Below the pieces are notes generated by a model. It was not told where the DNA came from and did no database searches. It was given only the letters and a program-made list of their open reading frames with translations. A DNA stretch of 64,000 nt from Cranoglanis bouderius (lineage: Eukaryota; Chordata; Actinopteri; Siluriformes; Cranoglanididae): assembly GCA_023630585.1 (NCBI GenBank), contig CM042565.1:8501013-8565012 (forward strand). Direction: 5' to 3'. How positions within the stretch are numbered: position 1 is the first letter of the stretch; every line of letters starts with the position of its first letter. Position numbers and translations under genes: made by a program. Positions 22,728 to 36,700 of the stretch are shown here, one piece after another.

Positions 22728-22734
22728 TATAAAT
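22728..22734 (+). promoter_or_regulatory. TATA box of pou2af2
   Basis: tataaat lies 142 bases upstream of the first coding ATG, which would place the start site near 22760 and give a 5' leader of about 110 bases. Confidence 0.6.
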
Positions 22735-22869
22735 GTATGGGCGCGCTCACCTGGGCCTCTGTGAGCATGTCTGCATAAGGCTTTTAAATGGCTCACTGTA
22801 TCACTACTGGTGGACTAGAAAGCCAAAGTGACCTCCTGCAAACACACTGTCGCCCGTAAACTACTAGTC

Positions 22870-24332
22870 ATGATGGAGACAGGTGAGAACTCGATTAATT
22901 TCAATTTATTTGCTCTGTACATGTAATAACAAGTTCTGTGTAGTTATTATAGACCAGAGATGTATTTTGTCAAGCACAGACTATATTTAATTAACAAAAT
23001 TGTGGTGGACTATTTCTTGTAACAATTTTTGTAATGTTTTAACAGGGTTCACTCAGAAAAATAAATAGTACTAAATTGACTTTCCTTGTCAATGGGGCGG
23101 TACCCTCAAGGGTACATCTTGTTTACCTTTAATATGTAACGTTTACCTGGAAATATACATATAGTGCACCTTTAAAATGATTTAATTTATATAAATAGTA
23201 ATTAGATTGATGTAATGTTTTATGTAAACCTACATGAATCCTTTCTAAGTAAATGATACACACTAAAGGTACAACAAGGAACGGTCCAGTTTAGTACTAT
23301 TTTTGAGAGTGTATGAATAATTTTTTTTTTTTTTTAAGTATGATTTGTAGCAAAAAACACAAACATGACAACAATTTATATGCTGTTTATTGTGTGGAAA
23401 GGAAAAAAAAGACGACATACAGTGTGAGAATTTTCACATACAAATGTACAGAAATACCTATAGGGGTTTCAGCAACTGCATTTGTACCTGATTTAGACTG
23501 AAAAATTAATATAAATGAGACAAAATGAACGAATAATGTACTTAACAGAAATAGGATATTATTTTTTTGAAAAATAATTGTAGGTCTCTGTGTTTTCCAT
23601 AGTTCCCTAGCAGTCTAGACCATGTTTTTTCAAATGCCCATCAGTGTTTGATTACACACACAGACACACACACACACAGACACACACACACACACACACA
23701 CACTCACAAAAACAAACATGCGTCAAAATCAAGGTTGATTCTACAGTGTTCATATGTATCCAACTATTTAGAATCTTGTACTCAAACACTATTTGACCAC
23801 GTGTGTATTGTGCACTGCTTAGTTGTGACACTTACATTATTTTGTTATGGTTTGGAGTTCCCTAACTTGACTGGCAACAATGTATAGACTGATGCTTTAC
23901 ATCATGATTGCATGCCTGCACCATGAACATAACACTGAGTTCTAGCAGCCATGCAATGTATGATATCCATTAGTATTTGGTTATTGACTGAAAGCATTAC
24001 ATTCTATATATCAGCCAATATACTTTGACATTAACAGTCAAAACACTCTTACTCTTCAATACAAGGAATTATTGATTTAAAAGTTTTTTAAAAAGTTGAA
24101 ACCTCAAAATCTCTGGCAAGTGGGCAACAAAAAAATAAATTTGTGAAGTTTCTGAATCACACTGTAAAGGGTTTTACACTGTAAGGGGTTTTACACTGTA
24201 AGGGGTTTGGGGAACAGATGTTTGGCAATATGTGTCATCATACTCTTTTTGCTTGCAGACACACTTATGAAATAAGGGCTAGATCTTCTCATGAAACCTT
24301 ATATTTGTGGTTATAGAAACAATTAGGTGCCT

Positions 24333-24429
<97 letters not shown>

Positions 24430-24740
24430 GATGATGCTAATTGTTTTGAAGTAGGCTTATTAATTTTATGCACTTTAAAATTTTTGTCTTGTGAATTCTT
24501 TTAATTCATTTTGTTTTTTGTTTTTTTTTACTTTAGTTGTGTTTCAAAGCCCAAATATGAAAAGCGAGCTTAATTTATCAAATCTTATAACATTGTTTTA
24601 TACAAAGCTATACAAATTGATTTTGTTATTTTACATTACAAAACCAAGTTATACTATGGACAGTGCCACATTTGTTTTCTTTAAATCCTCTATATTGTCC
24701 ACTGCTACTATATGTGCAGTAATCCCTCAGTTTCACTGTG

Positions 24741-24784
<44 letters not shown>

Positions 24785-26601
24785 ATTTAATTACATTCTA
24801 ATAATAGATTTTCCATGTTTCACATTCATTTTGTTGTTTCTGTTACCTGAGTCACTGAGCTGTACCTGACTCACTGTTACCACAACCAGGAAGGATTGTT
24901 TCATATTATCATGATTCCATGGAACAATGTGTGACTTTATGAGACTAGTGAGTGGTTACTGTAAAACAAGCGCAAACATATAAGATCACAACAACAAAAA
25001 AGCTTTAAACTGTAAAGTAAGTTTAACTTTACAGTTTTAGTCAGATTCCTCTTTTCCATCATGCATTAACTGGGAAGAAGGAAGTGGGTTTTTTTTCTTG
25101 GAAATGTTTCATTGAAACGTTGTTTTTTTCTTACAAAAGGTTAAACTAGTCATTTAATCTGTTATAGTACCAACAAATATTATTGCTGATGTTGGTCATT
25201 TTGAGGTTACAAATGCTTTTGGCTTTTATAAATGTTATGATTATGGAAGCAATGCTTGAAGTTTGACATTATGTTTCCCAGGCATCTGGGGTTTCCCAAG
25301 TTGAGTTGAATATATATCTTTCATTCTAGGATTAGGATAAAACTGATGATGCCTAATCTTGTTGATGCCTAACATTATGAAGTATCTTGTTAAACATGAA
25401 GTGTATGAATGCTTGAGGGGGAAAAAAATAATAAGAACCTGTTAATGCTACACCACACCTTGGGTGCTTATGCCAAAAACAACAAAATAATTGGGGGGGA
25501 AAAAAACTCAGTTCTGGTCTCAGCCTAAACATTGTTGATCTTCTGATTAAATGAGTCAGTTGTTAACACTTTTAGGATATGGCAGAAATGTATTTAACGC
25601 ACACTTTGTATTCAGCAGAGTATTCTAAGAGAGTGTACCAAGGCGTCAGGGTCAAGCACACAGTCAAAGACCTGCTAGCTGAGAAACGATCAAGGCAAAC
25701 GAATGTACCACGATTCAATGTAAGTTTTCATTGTTTTGTATTCCTAGTAGAGAATTTTCATAAGTTTATACATACTTATACATAGTATTTTCACATTACT
25801 GACATACAATCATATTATTTGGAAGCTGGTAACATGAAAAAGCTAGCACTAAATAGTACGGATCTCAAGAAGAAGAAATTCAAGTAAAATGTAAGATTCT
25901 CGTGTAAAATCCAAAACTTTGGAGAGTTGTAGTGTTCTTATAATATAATGTGCTACTTGTGAGCATTGGCATGTGATGGATGTGTTGGATGTCTCTTGTC
26001 ACCACTGAGAGATCGGTATCAGGTGCACCTGTCCGCACAAGCACTGTCTTCCTGAAAGGGTCCAGATAAGTGGGGCATTGTTGCAGACAGACGGTTAAAT
26101 GTAGCATTAGGTCAGTGCCGAGACCTTAACCTCAACCAAAGACAAACAGATCATTCCTTGTGCTAGGCTTGCTGCTGCGTGTACATACAGACACCCCCTT
26201 TCCACTCCCTTCCCCCTCCTTACTTTGTACTAATGGCCCTAATCGAGCTTCATGCAAATTTCTCAGGGGCAGCGCATGGCTTTGGCACACAATCGTGCCA
26301 AAGTCAGCACCAGTAGTGATCTTTTTAAGTATTTTGTTTCATTCAGAAAATTAGCGCATCATTTAAACATACCTTTGGATAAAATACAGGTCTCATTCTT
26401 TTTAGAATGAAGAGAATTAATACTCAACAATGGTACTACATTTCATAAAGTTATCCTAAAATAACTATTTGCCTATTTATGCGTATATCAGCAATACAAA
26501 AGCCCCCCTTTTCTTCTGAGTATTATCTATTGGGACATGTTCCTAGTCATCTGATAATTTCTTTAGACCCTCAAGGCGCACACAACACCGGAGGCAACCG
26601 T

Positions 26602-26647
<46 letters not shown>

Positions 26648-27773
26648 GGGGTGGTGCTATTGTGACACTGGCAAATGACATTCAAATATCCTACCACAAA
26701 ATTTGCCTGGCTTTCAACAGAATCAGCTTGTGTACTAGAGCCTTCCTGTCTTTGACTCTGTGTTCGCACTGGCTTTGTGAAAGCAGAGTGGCATGCTGGG
26801 GATTTCATATTCAGTGAGCCACCAAAAACTCATCCACCAACGTTTTGTAATGTTTCGTTACACTGTATTGTTTAAAGCACGCCGCTGCCTTTTTGACAGT
26901 TTATACACGTTATCGGAAATGCTGTTTAATAGGATTCTTTCTTCTTCGTGACTACCACAATGCCCTGAAGGCAATAATAATTATATCTATAAATTTGTGT
27001 GGTTTTCAGGCTGCAGCCAGTTCCTCCCAGCCCGCTTTTGTACAAATGCCAGGTGAGCTCATCTTGTCTGTGATCATCTGATAAAGCTCCTACACACCAC
27101 TATCTAATTAAACTTGTCCAAAAACTGACTGATAGAAGTGATGACAGAGCTAATTCACTGACATTCAGTTTAGTAACACTGACTTCCTGCTTCCTCCTGC
27201 AGGTGCTCACATGCTTCCTGGATACTACAGCATGCGGAGGCCTTTCCTGCCCGATTCCGAGCTGTGCCACCCAATGAAGCAGTACTCCTCAGACTCATAC
27301 TCTTCTGCTCTGGGCAGCAAGGCCTTCTCTTATGAGCACTCATCCAGCTACCCCTCTTTCATCGACAGCTACTACCAGCCAGATTCATTCGGAGATTACA
27401 GAAGTGCGACTGCTTACACGGCTGGTGGAGGGTCACTGTTTTCCCCGTCTGCACTGTCTACACTGCTGCCTTCTCTGTCCGGCGAGACATCATCACATCT
27501 GCTCCTGGTACTGAGCTGTTAATTAAACCTCCAGTCACATAAAAGCCTATTAAAGAGAAGTATCATGGGTTACCCATTATATTAACATACAGTTACACTC
27601 TAAGTATATTAAAAGTTTATTACCCCCTAATACTCTGTTTTAATGTCAGAATTATGGTAATTATACGATGATGGCTTGGAGATTCTTGTCTGCGCTGTTA
27701 GAAATTCTATGGAAATGCACACGATGACTTAACATCATTCAGACAGAATGCTGTATTTATTATACAGTCAGTG

Positions 27774-27858
<85 letters not shown>

Positions 27859-29475
27859 GTGTGTGTGTATATATGTATGTATGTTAAATCCTGACATTAT
27901 ACTTCTAATTATTTGTAAGTGCCCCTGAAAATTGGTGTTTCAGAGCTTTTTGGAACTTTTTGTAGTGTTATGGACACCAGTGATAGAATGTGATAGTATA
28001 TCTAGAAAAAAAATACAAAAGAAAAGTTTGAGAGAGTTATTCATCATTTCCGGGGAAATTATTACATTCTTTGATGGTGTGTATTTGTGCTAACCTTCAT
28101 GTTAGTCCAGTTAAATGCTCTCTAGAAGCGTATATGTCCCACCACCAGGGCAGGTCTTGCTCTACAAAGCTCTCATTTAAACTCTTCGCTTTTCTCCATA
28201 TTTAGCTAGTTTGTTAAGCTACTGCCAAGTTTGTTTACATTTGGTGGCGTTGACGTGCATCACAACTGCTATTGGCTGTTGTGTATATCAGTCAAATATT
28301 TCTACATGCTGTCACTCTGACTTCAACATACAGAATCAAATCAGGGCTTTTTCGGGTTATGCTTGTCTACAACATGACATCACACACTGTCAAGGTTGCA
28401 CTTTCAGAAAATTCTGAGTGAAGATGCGAATGGTTTTTACAAATTGGAATCTTAAAATTTTTGTAATTCTGACATGAGATGAAAAGATTATAAACTCTTA
28501 AGTGGAATTACAACATTAGAAACAATAACTCGATTGATTTTTTAAATCCAGATTAAAACATACTTGTTTAACATGACCTATTTGTAGTTGTTTTATGTCA
28601 TTTTTCATCATTTAGAGCCATTTTCATAGTCAATTCATTAATGACTGTAGATTGTTTCATTATTCACTGTGTCTTTCCATGTAAAGCATTGTGAAAATTT
28701 GGACCCAAAATGAAAAGTGGTATATTAACAAGAGTTAACATGAAATTTTAAGTAGAAGAAATGCTAATTTATTATGTTTTCTTAGCCCTTTGTCTCAGTC
28801 TCAGCTTATTATTTAGTTTTTCATCATAAAACACGTTATTCAATATCTACTATGATAACTTCAATACCTACAATAAAACTAACATGAGAAGACTGTAGTG
28901 ATTTTGTCGTTGGAGTTTAAGGGGTTAAAAAGAAAAGAAACAGCACATACATTTCTTATAGTCAAAGAGAAATAAGGTGTAACACGTCCTTTCCAAAACA
29001 TAACCTCATGCTGTCTTTGTTATATGTTTTTTTTTCCCTCACTAATCTTCCACAGAGAGATCCATGGGAGCAGCCTTCAGAAGATCACGTCAGTCAGCCG
29101 GAGGTTCTTTGCCCTGAAGGCACAGCACCGGTGGCAGATTCCCCATCTCTGGGTGCTGATTCGGGCAGCTCCTCTCCGTATCGGCTTTCGACGAACCGCA
29201 GCAGTGGATCTGTCCCCTCCAGCTCCCAGCCTTACACTCTGCAAACACTGGAAGACGTCCATTACCCAGCAGCCAGCTACAGCTCAGCTTCCAGCTACTC
29301 CTGCCCTCCATACATGACTAATCCGGGCGATCTGACCGTGGTGAAGATGGCGTCTGTGTCTTCAGATGAGGCTGGCGGTGGTATAGCGTCTCTCAGTGAC
29401 ACCACTGCTCAAGGATGGGCCAAGGATGATGGAACCAGCTCGTGGATGCCCTATGAGACCAGGAGGGCTTTTTAA
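22870..29475 (+). CDS. pou2af2: POU2AF2 (OCA-T1 / C11orf53) POU-domain coactivator
   Basis: Five coding exons join in phase: 22870-22882, 25619-25719, 27010-27052, 27203-27507 and 29056-29475, giving 293 residues against about 288 in human. All introns are GT-AG. Exon 1 encodes only MMET plus one base. Exon 2 completes MMETEYSKRVYQGVRVKHTV, the conserved OCA peptide that contacts the POU domain and octamer DNA. Later conserved pieces are FVQMPG, GYYSMRRPFLPDSE, the aromatic and serine-rich middle (FGDYRSATAYTAGGGSLFS), RDPWEQ and the end WMPYETRRAF. The family co-activates POU2F3 in mammalian tuft-cell-type chemosensory cells. An AATAAA at about 30331 fits the transcript end. The ATG at 25579 in exon-2 reading is intronic. 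Confidence 0.92.
23048..23313. repeat. MITE-like element, copy B, in pou2af2 intron 1
   Basis: Inverted ends ttcactcagaaaaataaat and ctatttttgagagtgta enclose gtaccctcaagggtacat- and aaaggtac-type blocks shared with 17566-17838 and 54129-54720. Confidence 0.65.
23654..24781. repeat. Microsatellites in pou2af2 intron 1
   Basis: (CA)n lies at about 23654-23702, an 18-base gttttacactgtaagggg unit repeated about three times at 24159-24209, (TA)n of about 46 units at 24335-24427 and (GT)n at about 24744-24781. Long TA tracts can extrude cruciforms; no function is claimed. Confidence 0.85.
26603..26643. repeat. (CA)n microsatellite in pou2af2 intron 2
   Basis: About 20 CA units. The remainder of intron 2 (25720-27009) holds no recognisable feature. 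Confidence 0.9.
27776..27857. repeat. (TA)n microsatellite in pou2af2 intron 4
   Basis: About 40 TA units, followed by a short gtgtgtgtatat run. The rest of intron 4 (27508-29055) is AT-rich with nothing recognised. Confidence 0.9.
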
Positions 29476-29635
29476 AAGGCTCTGAAGCACTTAAATGGAT
29501 GTAGAACTGAACTGAGGAAGAAGCTCAAACCTGTAATATGGCACCTAAAAACTGGTGGATTTTCAGCTGAAGTTTCCAATGAGCATAAAAACCTGAGCAT
29601 ATATTAATGAGGTCTATAGCTGTGAAACAGCTACA

Positions 29636-29636
29636 A

Positions 29637-29679
<43 letters not shown>

Positions 29680-29680
29680 T
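29636..29680. repeat. (ATT)n microsatellite in the pou2af2 3' UTR
   Basis: About 14 ATT units start some 160 bases after the stop codon, so they would be transcribed in the 3' UTR if the AATAAA at 30331 is used. Confidence 0.85.
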
Positions 29681-30330
29681 TGTAGATGTTAGGAATTTTA
29701 TTTCAAGATGACCTCAAACAAATACAGGTTCCTGTTGCATTTATTGACAGTTATTATGAATAGCTGTGGCAAATAACTTGTGGGAGGATTTAGTAATCAG
29801 CCATCTTTCAATAATCTTTTAAGAATGATTGGTACTGGCATATTAAACATGCTTCAGACCAGAGATATGCACCAATATTAAGTTTTAGAGCCATTGCAGG
29901 TGATATTTTCTAATATATGTTCATACTGACATTTTAGATTCAATACATTTTAGCATTTTATAGACAATAATAGATCAAATTAAACAGATTCAACCGCTGC
30001 AAAACTACACTTTGTCTCTCCAAAAACTGCATTTTCTCCTTCCTTGGACAGATGCAAACATGCCTGTCCATCTGAAACTTGGGTTAATTATTATATAATT
30101 ATTTTTATATTATTACTGTCAATACATATTTGTTGAGCAATAATAGTAAACTGGTATTGTGATGGTAAACGTAAATTATCTGCATCTGTTTTAATACTGT
30201 TGTGCATCCCAGCATTATGAGGGACTTCATAGGACTGGTCACAGGTAGTTAAGGTAGTAAAAACATTGATAGGTTTTGCAGTTCATATTGTTTGTCTTAT
30301 GTTCTTGTGTCAAGAAAACTATCCGAGGAA

Positions 30331-30336
30331 AATAAA
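30331..30336 (+). terminator. Poly(A) signal candidate for pou2af2
   Basis: aataaa stands 856 bases after the stop codon and is followed by a T-rich, GT-containing stretch. It is the best-placed canonical hexamer before the next gene. Confidence 0.5.
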
Positions 30337-30899
30337 AGACTTTTTGTTTAGTCACAAATGATGCATGTGATTTTTAGACACTTGTTTTCTCAGCACCAGA
30401 CATATTTGCATGTTCTGTTTGCAGGTCACACAATCAGTACTACTTTCTAATATGTCCTCTTTTTTTTTTTTTTTTTTATCTAGCACATTGTATATTTTAA
30501 ACCAGTGGTTTAAGGGTTGTTGTTTTTTTGTTTTGGTTTGGGTTTATTTGTTTGTTTGTTTTTTCATTACAGTAGTAGAAATATCTACCACTACTATCAA
30601 AGTTATTATGTTTTTATTTAATTTTTATAATTATTAGCCTGTTTGCCAAGTTACTTGATTTGAATGGGTTTAATCCAAACCGCAATAACTCGAAAACCAG
30701 CCAGCCTTATATTATCCAGACAAATAACCAGAATGCTATTGTACATATTTAATTAATTGCCTCGATGTTTAAATAGTTGGATGTTTAGAAAATAGTTTAA
30801 AATGACTTCACAGTTTAAAGGTTCCTGGCTACAAATAAATCGAAACCCTGCCTTAGGGAGCCATTTGGCATTCAGTTTATGGACTTGACCTCTACTGGG

Positions 30900-31665
30900 C
30901 GGGAGATTCGTTGCTATGACGCCAAAGCGTTGCTAAGCTAAAGCCCCCGTAATGAGAGGGCTAAAATAGTAAACCGTAGTATCGCCTGATCTAAACAGTT
31001 TTGTTTTTACGTGTTTGTTTGCACAACAAGTGAATTAACAAGAGCTGAGCGAGCTTTTGCGAAATAAGCATTCAAAACTTTGTACTACATTTATCATAAC
31101 ATACGAATACAGTTTTTTTTTGTTTGTTTCAAGGACATTTTCTAACAGGGCTCTTGGCTTATCCGCTATTAAAGTTGCTAGGCGCTTTTTGTTTTTGTAC
31201 GTGGATGAGTGATACGATAACCGAACTTTCCCAAAGTTTGCTCAGCTTTGTATGATAAATAATTTGCAGACTAGAAAACACTTCTCTTTCATGCACTGTT
31301 ATTCTCGGTGGTGTAGAACCGGTTAATGGACAATTTACAGTTATTTACAGTTGTCCGGAAGAAGAGATGGCACATCACAGCGTGGCTAGCTAACTAACTG
31401 TTAACCGGCTAAACTGGGTTTTTTGTCGCCTGAGACTAGCTAACCGCTCGTTAATATCAATTTATTTAAGTTCACTGTCTTCGGAATTGCCTCCGAGTGT
31501 ATTAAATCGATTGTGTTATACAGTAAAATGCCCAAATGAGGATGTTATTAAAATTCCTTCTTTCCTCCTAAACCTGCCAAAGTAACTTAATTTAAAGTTA
31601 CCCGAGAGTTAACTTGAATAATCGACTCTGATTGGTCAGAAGGTGTTGATCGATCTTCTATAACT
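30900..31665 (+). promoter_or_regulatory. Probable stk36 promoter with GTTGC (RFX-like) half-sites and CCAAT
   Basis: Within 30900-31190 there are three GTTGC half-sites (cgttgctatgac near 30911, cgttgctaagc near 30930, agttgctaggc near 31173), the core of X-box motifs bound by RFX factors at ciliary genes. None is a perfect full X-box. An inverted CCAAT (attgg) sits at 31630-31634, about 32 bases before the first ATG. The start site is not determined. Confidence 0.4.
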
Positions 31666-33678
31666 ATGATGGAGCAGTACCATGTTTTGGAGATGATAGG
31701 TGAAGGTTCGTTTGGCCGAGTGTACAAAGGTCGTCGAAAGTTTAGCGGCCAGGTTTGTGCTAATAGCTACCACTATATACATATCAATATGTAAAAGAGA
31801 CACTGGTCATTTTTTAGGCTGAATTGACCGGTGATGTATTTTTTTTTCCAGGTCGTGGCTTTAAAGTTCATCCCTAAAGTGGGTCGCTCTGAAAAAGAGC
31901 TGCGGAGCCTGAAGAGAGAGATTGAGATCATGCGAGGGCTCAAGCATCCAAACATAGTTCTGCTTTTGGACAGTTTTGAGACACAGACGGAGGTAATATG
32001 TTAAATGCTCTTTAGGTGGTCGTTGATTGTGCATTTTACATTATACATGTACTATAGCTTTTTGGCGGAGAATCCAGTGCAACGGCTCAAACGAAAATTG
32101 CTGCCAGCGTTTCCAATTTTCCCATTCAAATCTCTTGGTAAATGACACTGTTAGGCAAAACGTAATCGTATATTCAGACGTTGGCAGCAAAAATAAATAA
32201 ATAAAATATCTCTTTAGCCCCGGAGGTCATTTGGCTAATTATATTGCAAAAAAAAACCTCTTACTTGATAACAGATCTAATAACATGGTTTATTGTGCAA
32301 AGAGGGGCTTCAAAGGCCGGGCTTCACATCTGCCTTTCTGGGATTAAAGGCTCAGGAAATAAAATAGGAAACCCATAAAACTGTATAAGCATTTTTAATT
32401 CACACTATAACGAGGTCATTTGTGTTCCCCTGGCAGGTGGTAGTGGTGACCGAATACGCTGAAGGCGAATTGTTTCAAATCCTGGAGGACGATGGAAGTT
32501 TACCTGAGAGCCAGGTACATAAGGGATACTGTCACAGATAATAATTCATCTGATCTCTATTGTGGGGCTTGACTCTGTTTCTTTTTTTTTTTTTTTTTTT
32601 TTATTATTATTTTGAATTTATGTATAAAAATCTGAATGGAAATCCAGATATTGTACAAAAAAACAAACCAACATTTAATGTGCTCACTTTTTGCAGCCCC
32701 AAAATCTCACACATCCCCTCTGAGTACAATCCAACTATTCAAATATTAGGCTCGCTTCTTAAATGTGTGCAATAATATTGTTTGCTATTTTTAGCAGCCA
32801 TAGAGCTTTTTTATTTCTGAACTTTCCACTGATAGAACACAGTTAAAGGCCAACTTGTTTTGGAGTCATTGAGGTTTGGATTAAGCACAGTCAATTCAAA
32901 GGACCAGTCAAACAGACTAATAAATAATAAATAACTCAATAATAAATTATTTGGATAATAATTTGGATAAAAATGGGATGTGATTTCTATCAATGCAAAA
33001 TAAAAATAAAAATCACAGACCCCATGGCTATGCTGCACAGACCCCACTTTGAGAATCACTGCATTAAGAGTATATGCTATAAATATTGATATTTGACAAA
33101 TAAATTGTGATGTAGCAGGTACATGCTCCAGTCCTTGTCCTCATTTCATTACATCATTTTGTTGCGCCTTCTTCAAAAAATTCACTGTTAACAATTGTTG
33201 AAATTTTTGAAATATCCTTTACAATTTTGCAAAACATTTGGATGGAAGCAGCTAATCATTGGCTAAGTTAGTTCCAATATATGTCATACTGATGTCAGAG
33301 TTGCAATACAGTACACATGGATGACAGAATGACAGCCACCTCAACTGAAATAGACACCTGGTTTCTGCGAATAGCCATCTTTCTTACATTCGTTGTTTTG
33401 CTGTGTGTAGGTGCGCGAGATAGCTTGCCAGCTGGTATCTGCCCTGTATTACTTGCACTCCCATCGTATATTGCACCGCGACATGAAACCACAGAACATC
33501 CTTCTGGGCAAAGGGGGTGTGGTGAAGCTCTGTGACTTTGGGTTTGTACTGCACAAGGTGCTATGTAAAGTAGCAACCATACTATAAATGTCTAGGTACT
33601 CTAGACAGTTTAAGAATTTTTTTTTTTTTTTCCAAATTATTGTTTTTTTTTTTGTTTTTTTTTTTGTCACATTTCCGG

Positions 33679-33717
<39 letters not shown>

Positions 33718-36700
33718 AAAAAAAGTTATTTCTAAGACTTTTCTCCCCTTAAGAATCAGATCAAAAGTAATTCTGGATTTAAAACTCATTTGACTAGATT
33801 TCTTACTGGTCGTACCAACCCATCTCTCATCTTAACCTCCTTCCAGATTTGCTCGGGCCATGAGTGTGTCCACATTGGTGTTGACCTCCATTAAGGGGAC
33901 TCCTCTGTACATGTCTCCGGAGCTGGTGGCAGAGAAACCCTACGACCACACATCTGACCTCTGGTCTTTGGGCTGCATCCTCTACGAGCTCCACACGGGG
34001 GCGCCGCCGTTCTACACCAACTCCATTTTTCAGCTCGTGCAGCTGATCGTCAAGGACCCGGTCAAATGGCCAGAGAATATGAGCCAGGGCTGCATGGTAC
34101 GGAGTTTCACAACAACACAAACATTCTCTCTCGGTGTATTTTATAATTATTTATACATGGGTGCGGAAAAACATACATTTAGACAACATTGTGAATAATT
34201 AGTAGACGTGTCTGGAGCTGCACGATAATGACTACAATTATAATGATAATTGTGGTCAGTACTGAAATCTACTCAGACAAATGAGGAACATAGTAGTTTT
34301 ATTGCGTTTTATCATTTTAAAAATCTACATTAAATAGGCTTTTCTAAATTGTTCCTAGGTTTGTATGAGTTTGCGTGTATGAGGCCCTGTGATGGACTGG
34401 CATGACATCCAGGGTGTATTCTCACCTCAAACGCAGGATTAGTCTTCATATACACTGCAATCCTGATCAGGATAAAGCTGTTACTGTTAAGATGAATGAA
34501 TGAATGAATGAATGAATGAATGAATAAAAAGGCTTTACTTTTATATGATACATTATAAGCCTTGATTGCTTACATGATTTTTTTTAATAGTGTAAGACTA
34601 TTAATTTATCATTGTCCTATTAGTTTTTTTTATATTTAATTTTTTATTTTTATTGTTTATATAAACCTAACCCTGAATATGAATGCAATTAGACCTAGTT
34701 AAAGCATTATTTAATGCACTAGTGTCAGTAAAACACAATTTGTAATGGCAGCTATGTTCACATAATTTACAAATTCCAAAATCATGGTCGCCATACGTTT
34801 GTCATGAGAAATACTGTGCAATCAAAAGTGCCGTTGAGCTACTGATCTGTGAGATTATTCTCAATCCCTTAATGTTTGACAGAGCTTTCTGAAGGGTCTG
34901 TTAAATAAAAACCCTCAGAAGAGGCTGACCTGGCCTGGCCTGCTTCACCATCCTTATGTTGCAGATGGAGTCATAGGTGAGAGCATTTAATGGTGCTTCA
35001 TGGCTTATAAGCTTTTAAGACTACTCTCAAAAATTAAGATGACTTTTTTAACATGCACTACAGGATTGCATGTGAAATGCTGTAATAGATATGTAATATA
35101 TTGCATTGTTGTGTTTGGACAGTTTTATCAGACGAGGGTTCGACGAGCCCCCTGACCATAACGCCCAGTCCAGACGTCCAAGCCATGAAGGAGCAGCAGG
35201 TGGCAGAAAAATCTGCACTTCGCAGTGGAGAGGGCAAATTACTGCGTAGAGCCAGAGACAAAAAGCAGAAGAATAGACAGGTGAGTTGATACACCACACG
35301 AGTTCACTACAGAGAATATAATGAGCATAATGCTGTTATGAAATGGAAAAATAAATTATTATTTTAGAGTCTCATAGTTGTGGTTTGAAATGCGTGATCA
35401 TATGAATCTCCAATTTAGCATGTCCACAGGTCCTTAAAGTCTAAATTTGCCTAATTTTTTATTTTTTTAATTAAAGGCCCTAAGCCTACTGCTGTAAATT
35501 ATTTTATGCAATTCTTACTTTGGTGTCGTGTTATTTATTTATTTTTTTATAAAATACAATTGAATAATTTTATAAACAAACTCTACTCCTCTCACACGTA
35601 CTGGATAATACAGAGTCAGTCGCATGATGCAAGTGCTTGTACTAAACTGATGCTACCGTTAGCTACACAGTCGTCAATTTGAGGAAATGACAAATTCAAC
35701 TAAAATACTCTTACTGGTGTCCCTGACGATTCAAATGATTCATTCACTGATTCAAAAACTCACTGTACACTACTATGTATTAGACTTTTTAACTGTCTTT
35801 CATGAAAGACCTCTATGGAAGAAATCTTGTATTTTTTCTTGTTGTATGATCCACATAAACAAGGATTAGGTTTGAAATTTCATTTGACAGGGCATTAAAA
35901 GAATTTTTAAAACGTTTAGGATGCCTGCAGATACTCTATATATAATATATGGCGAGTATTTATAGAATATCTGCAAACTTTGCCATTTGATTTATTTAAA
36001 TTTCAGAGAACGCACAGAAATCAAAACCTAGAAAAAATGGACAAAACGAGAGGGGGGAAAAAAGTCCAAAAGTAAAAAATTGACAATCACAAAAATATTC
36101 CATGTGACCCAGTAAAATGAGTATCCAGTTTCAAGTTCCTCTAAAGTTTATTCTAATAGTATGGAGTGCTGGATCTGAAGACCTTTAAGCAGAAGTGGTG
36201 TGTTTTGATTGTCCAGGACCAGGCAAAGAATGGGAAAGCGCTTGTTAACAACCAACCTCGCACCAAAACTGCCCCGGCTGGAGAAGCCCCCACCAGCAAC
36301 CATTCATTGGGCAGCACCTTTACAGTGTATCGAAATTCAGCTCATCCACCAGCCAATCAGCATCAAGCCAATGACATTGGTGTTGCCAGGTAGTATTTGT
36401 GCTCCGAATTTGAATGTAACATGAAAAAAAAAAAATGTCTTCAAAAAAATTGCAACTTGCACCAGAAACACTGCAAAGGCGTTTTTGATCATAAAAGAAG
36501 AATCAAAACATTAAAGAATTATTGAAAGGCTAAAACTGCACCGCGTTAAAACATGCTTCATACACGAAGTTGTGTTTTTGTTGTGTCCTCAGGGTGAGTT
36601 CGGCTCCGTGTAAGGGCCCCATCAGCAGGGACTATGAGAGAGAGTTTCCTTCAGTGGAGGTAGGACCGAGGCTGATGGTGAGACGCTCCAGACCTGGACA

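Noticed and set aside
25579..25785. ATG at 25579 as the start of pou2af2
   Set aside because: The upstream residues do not fit the family, whereas exon 1 (22870-22882) joined at 25619 gives the expected N-terminus in phase.
35048..35299. Minus-strand frames over stk36 exon 7
   Set aside because: They are antisense shadows of a well-supported coding exon.
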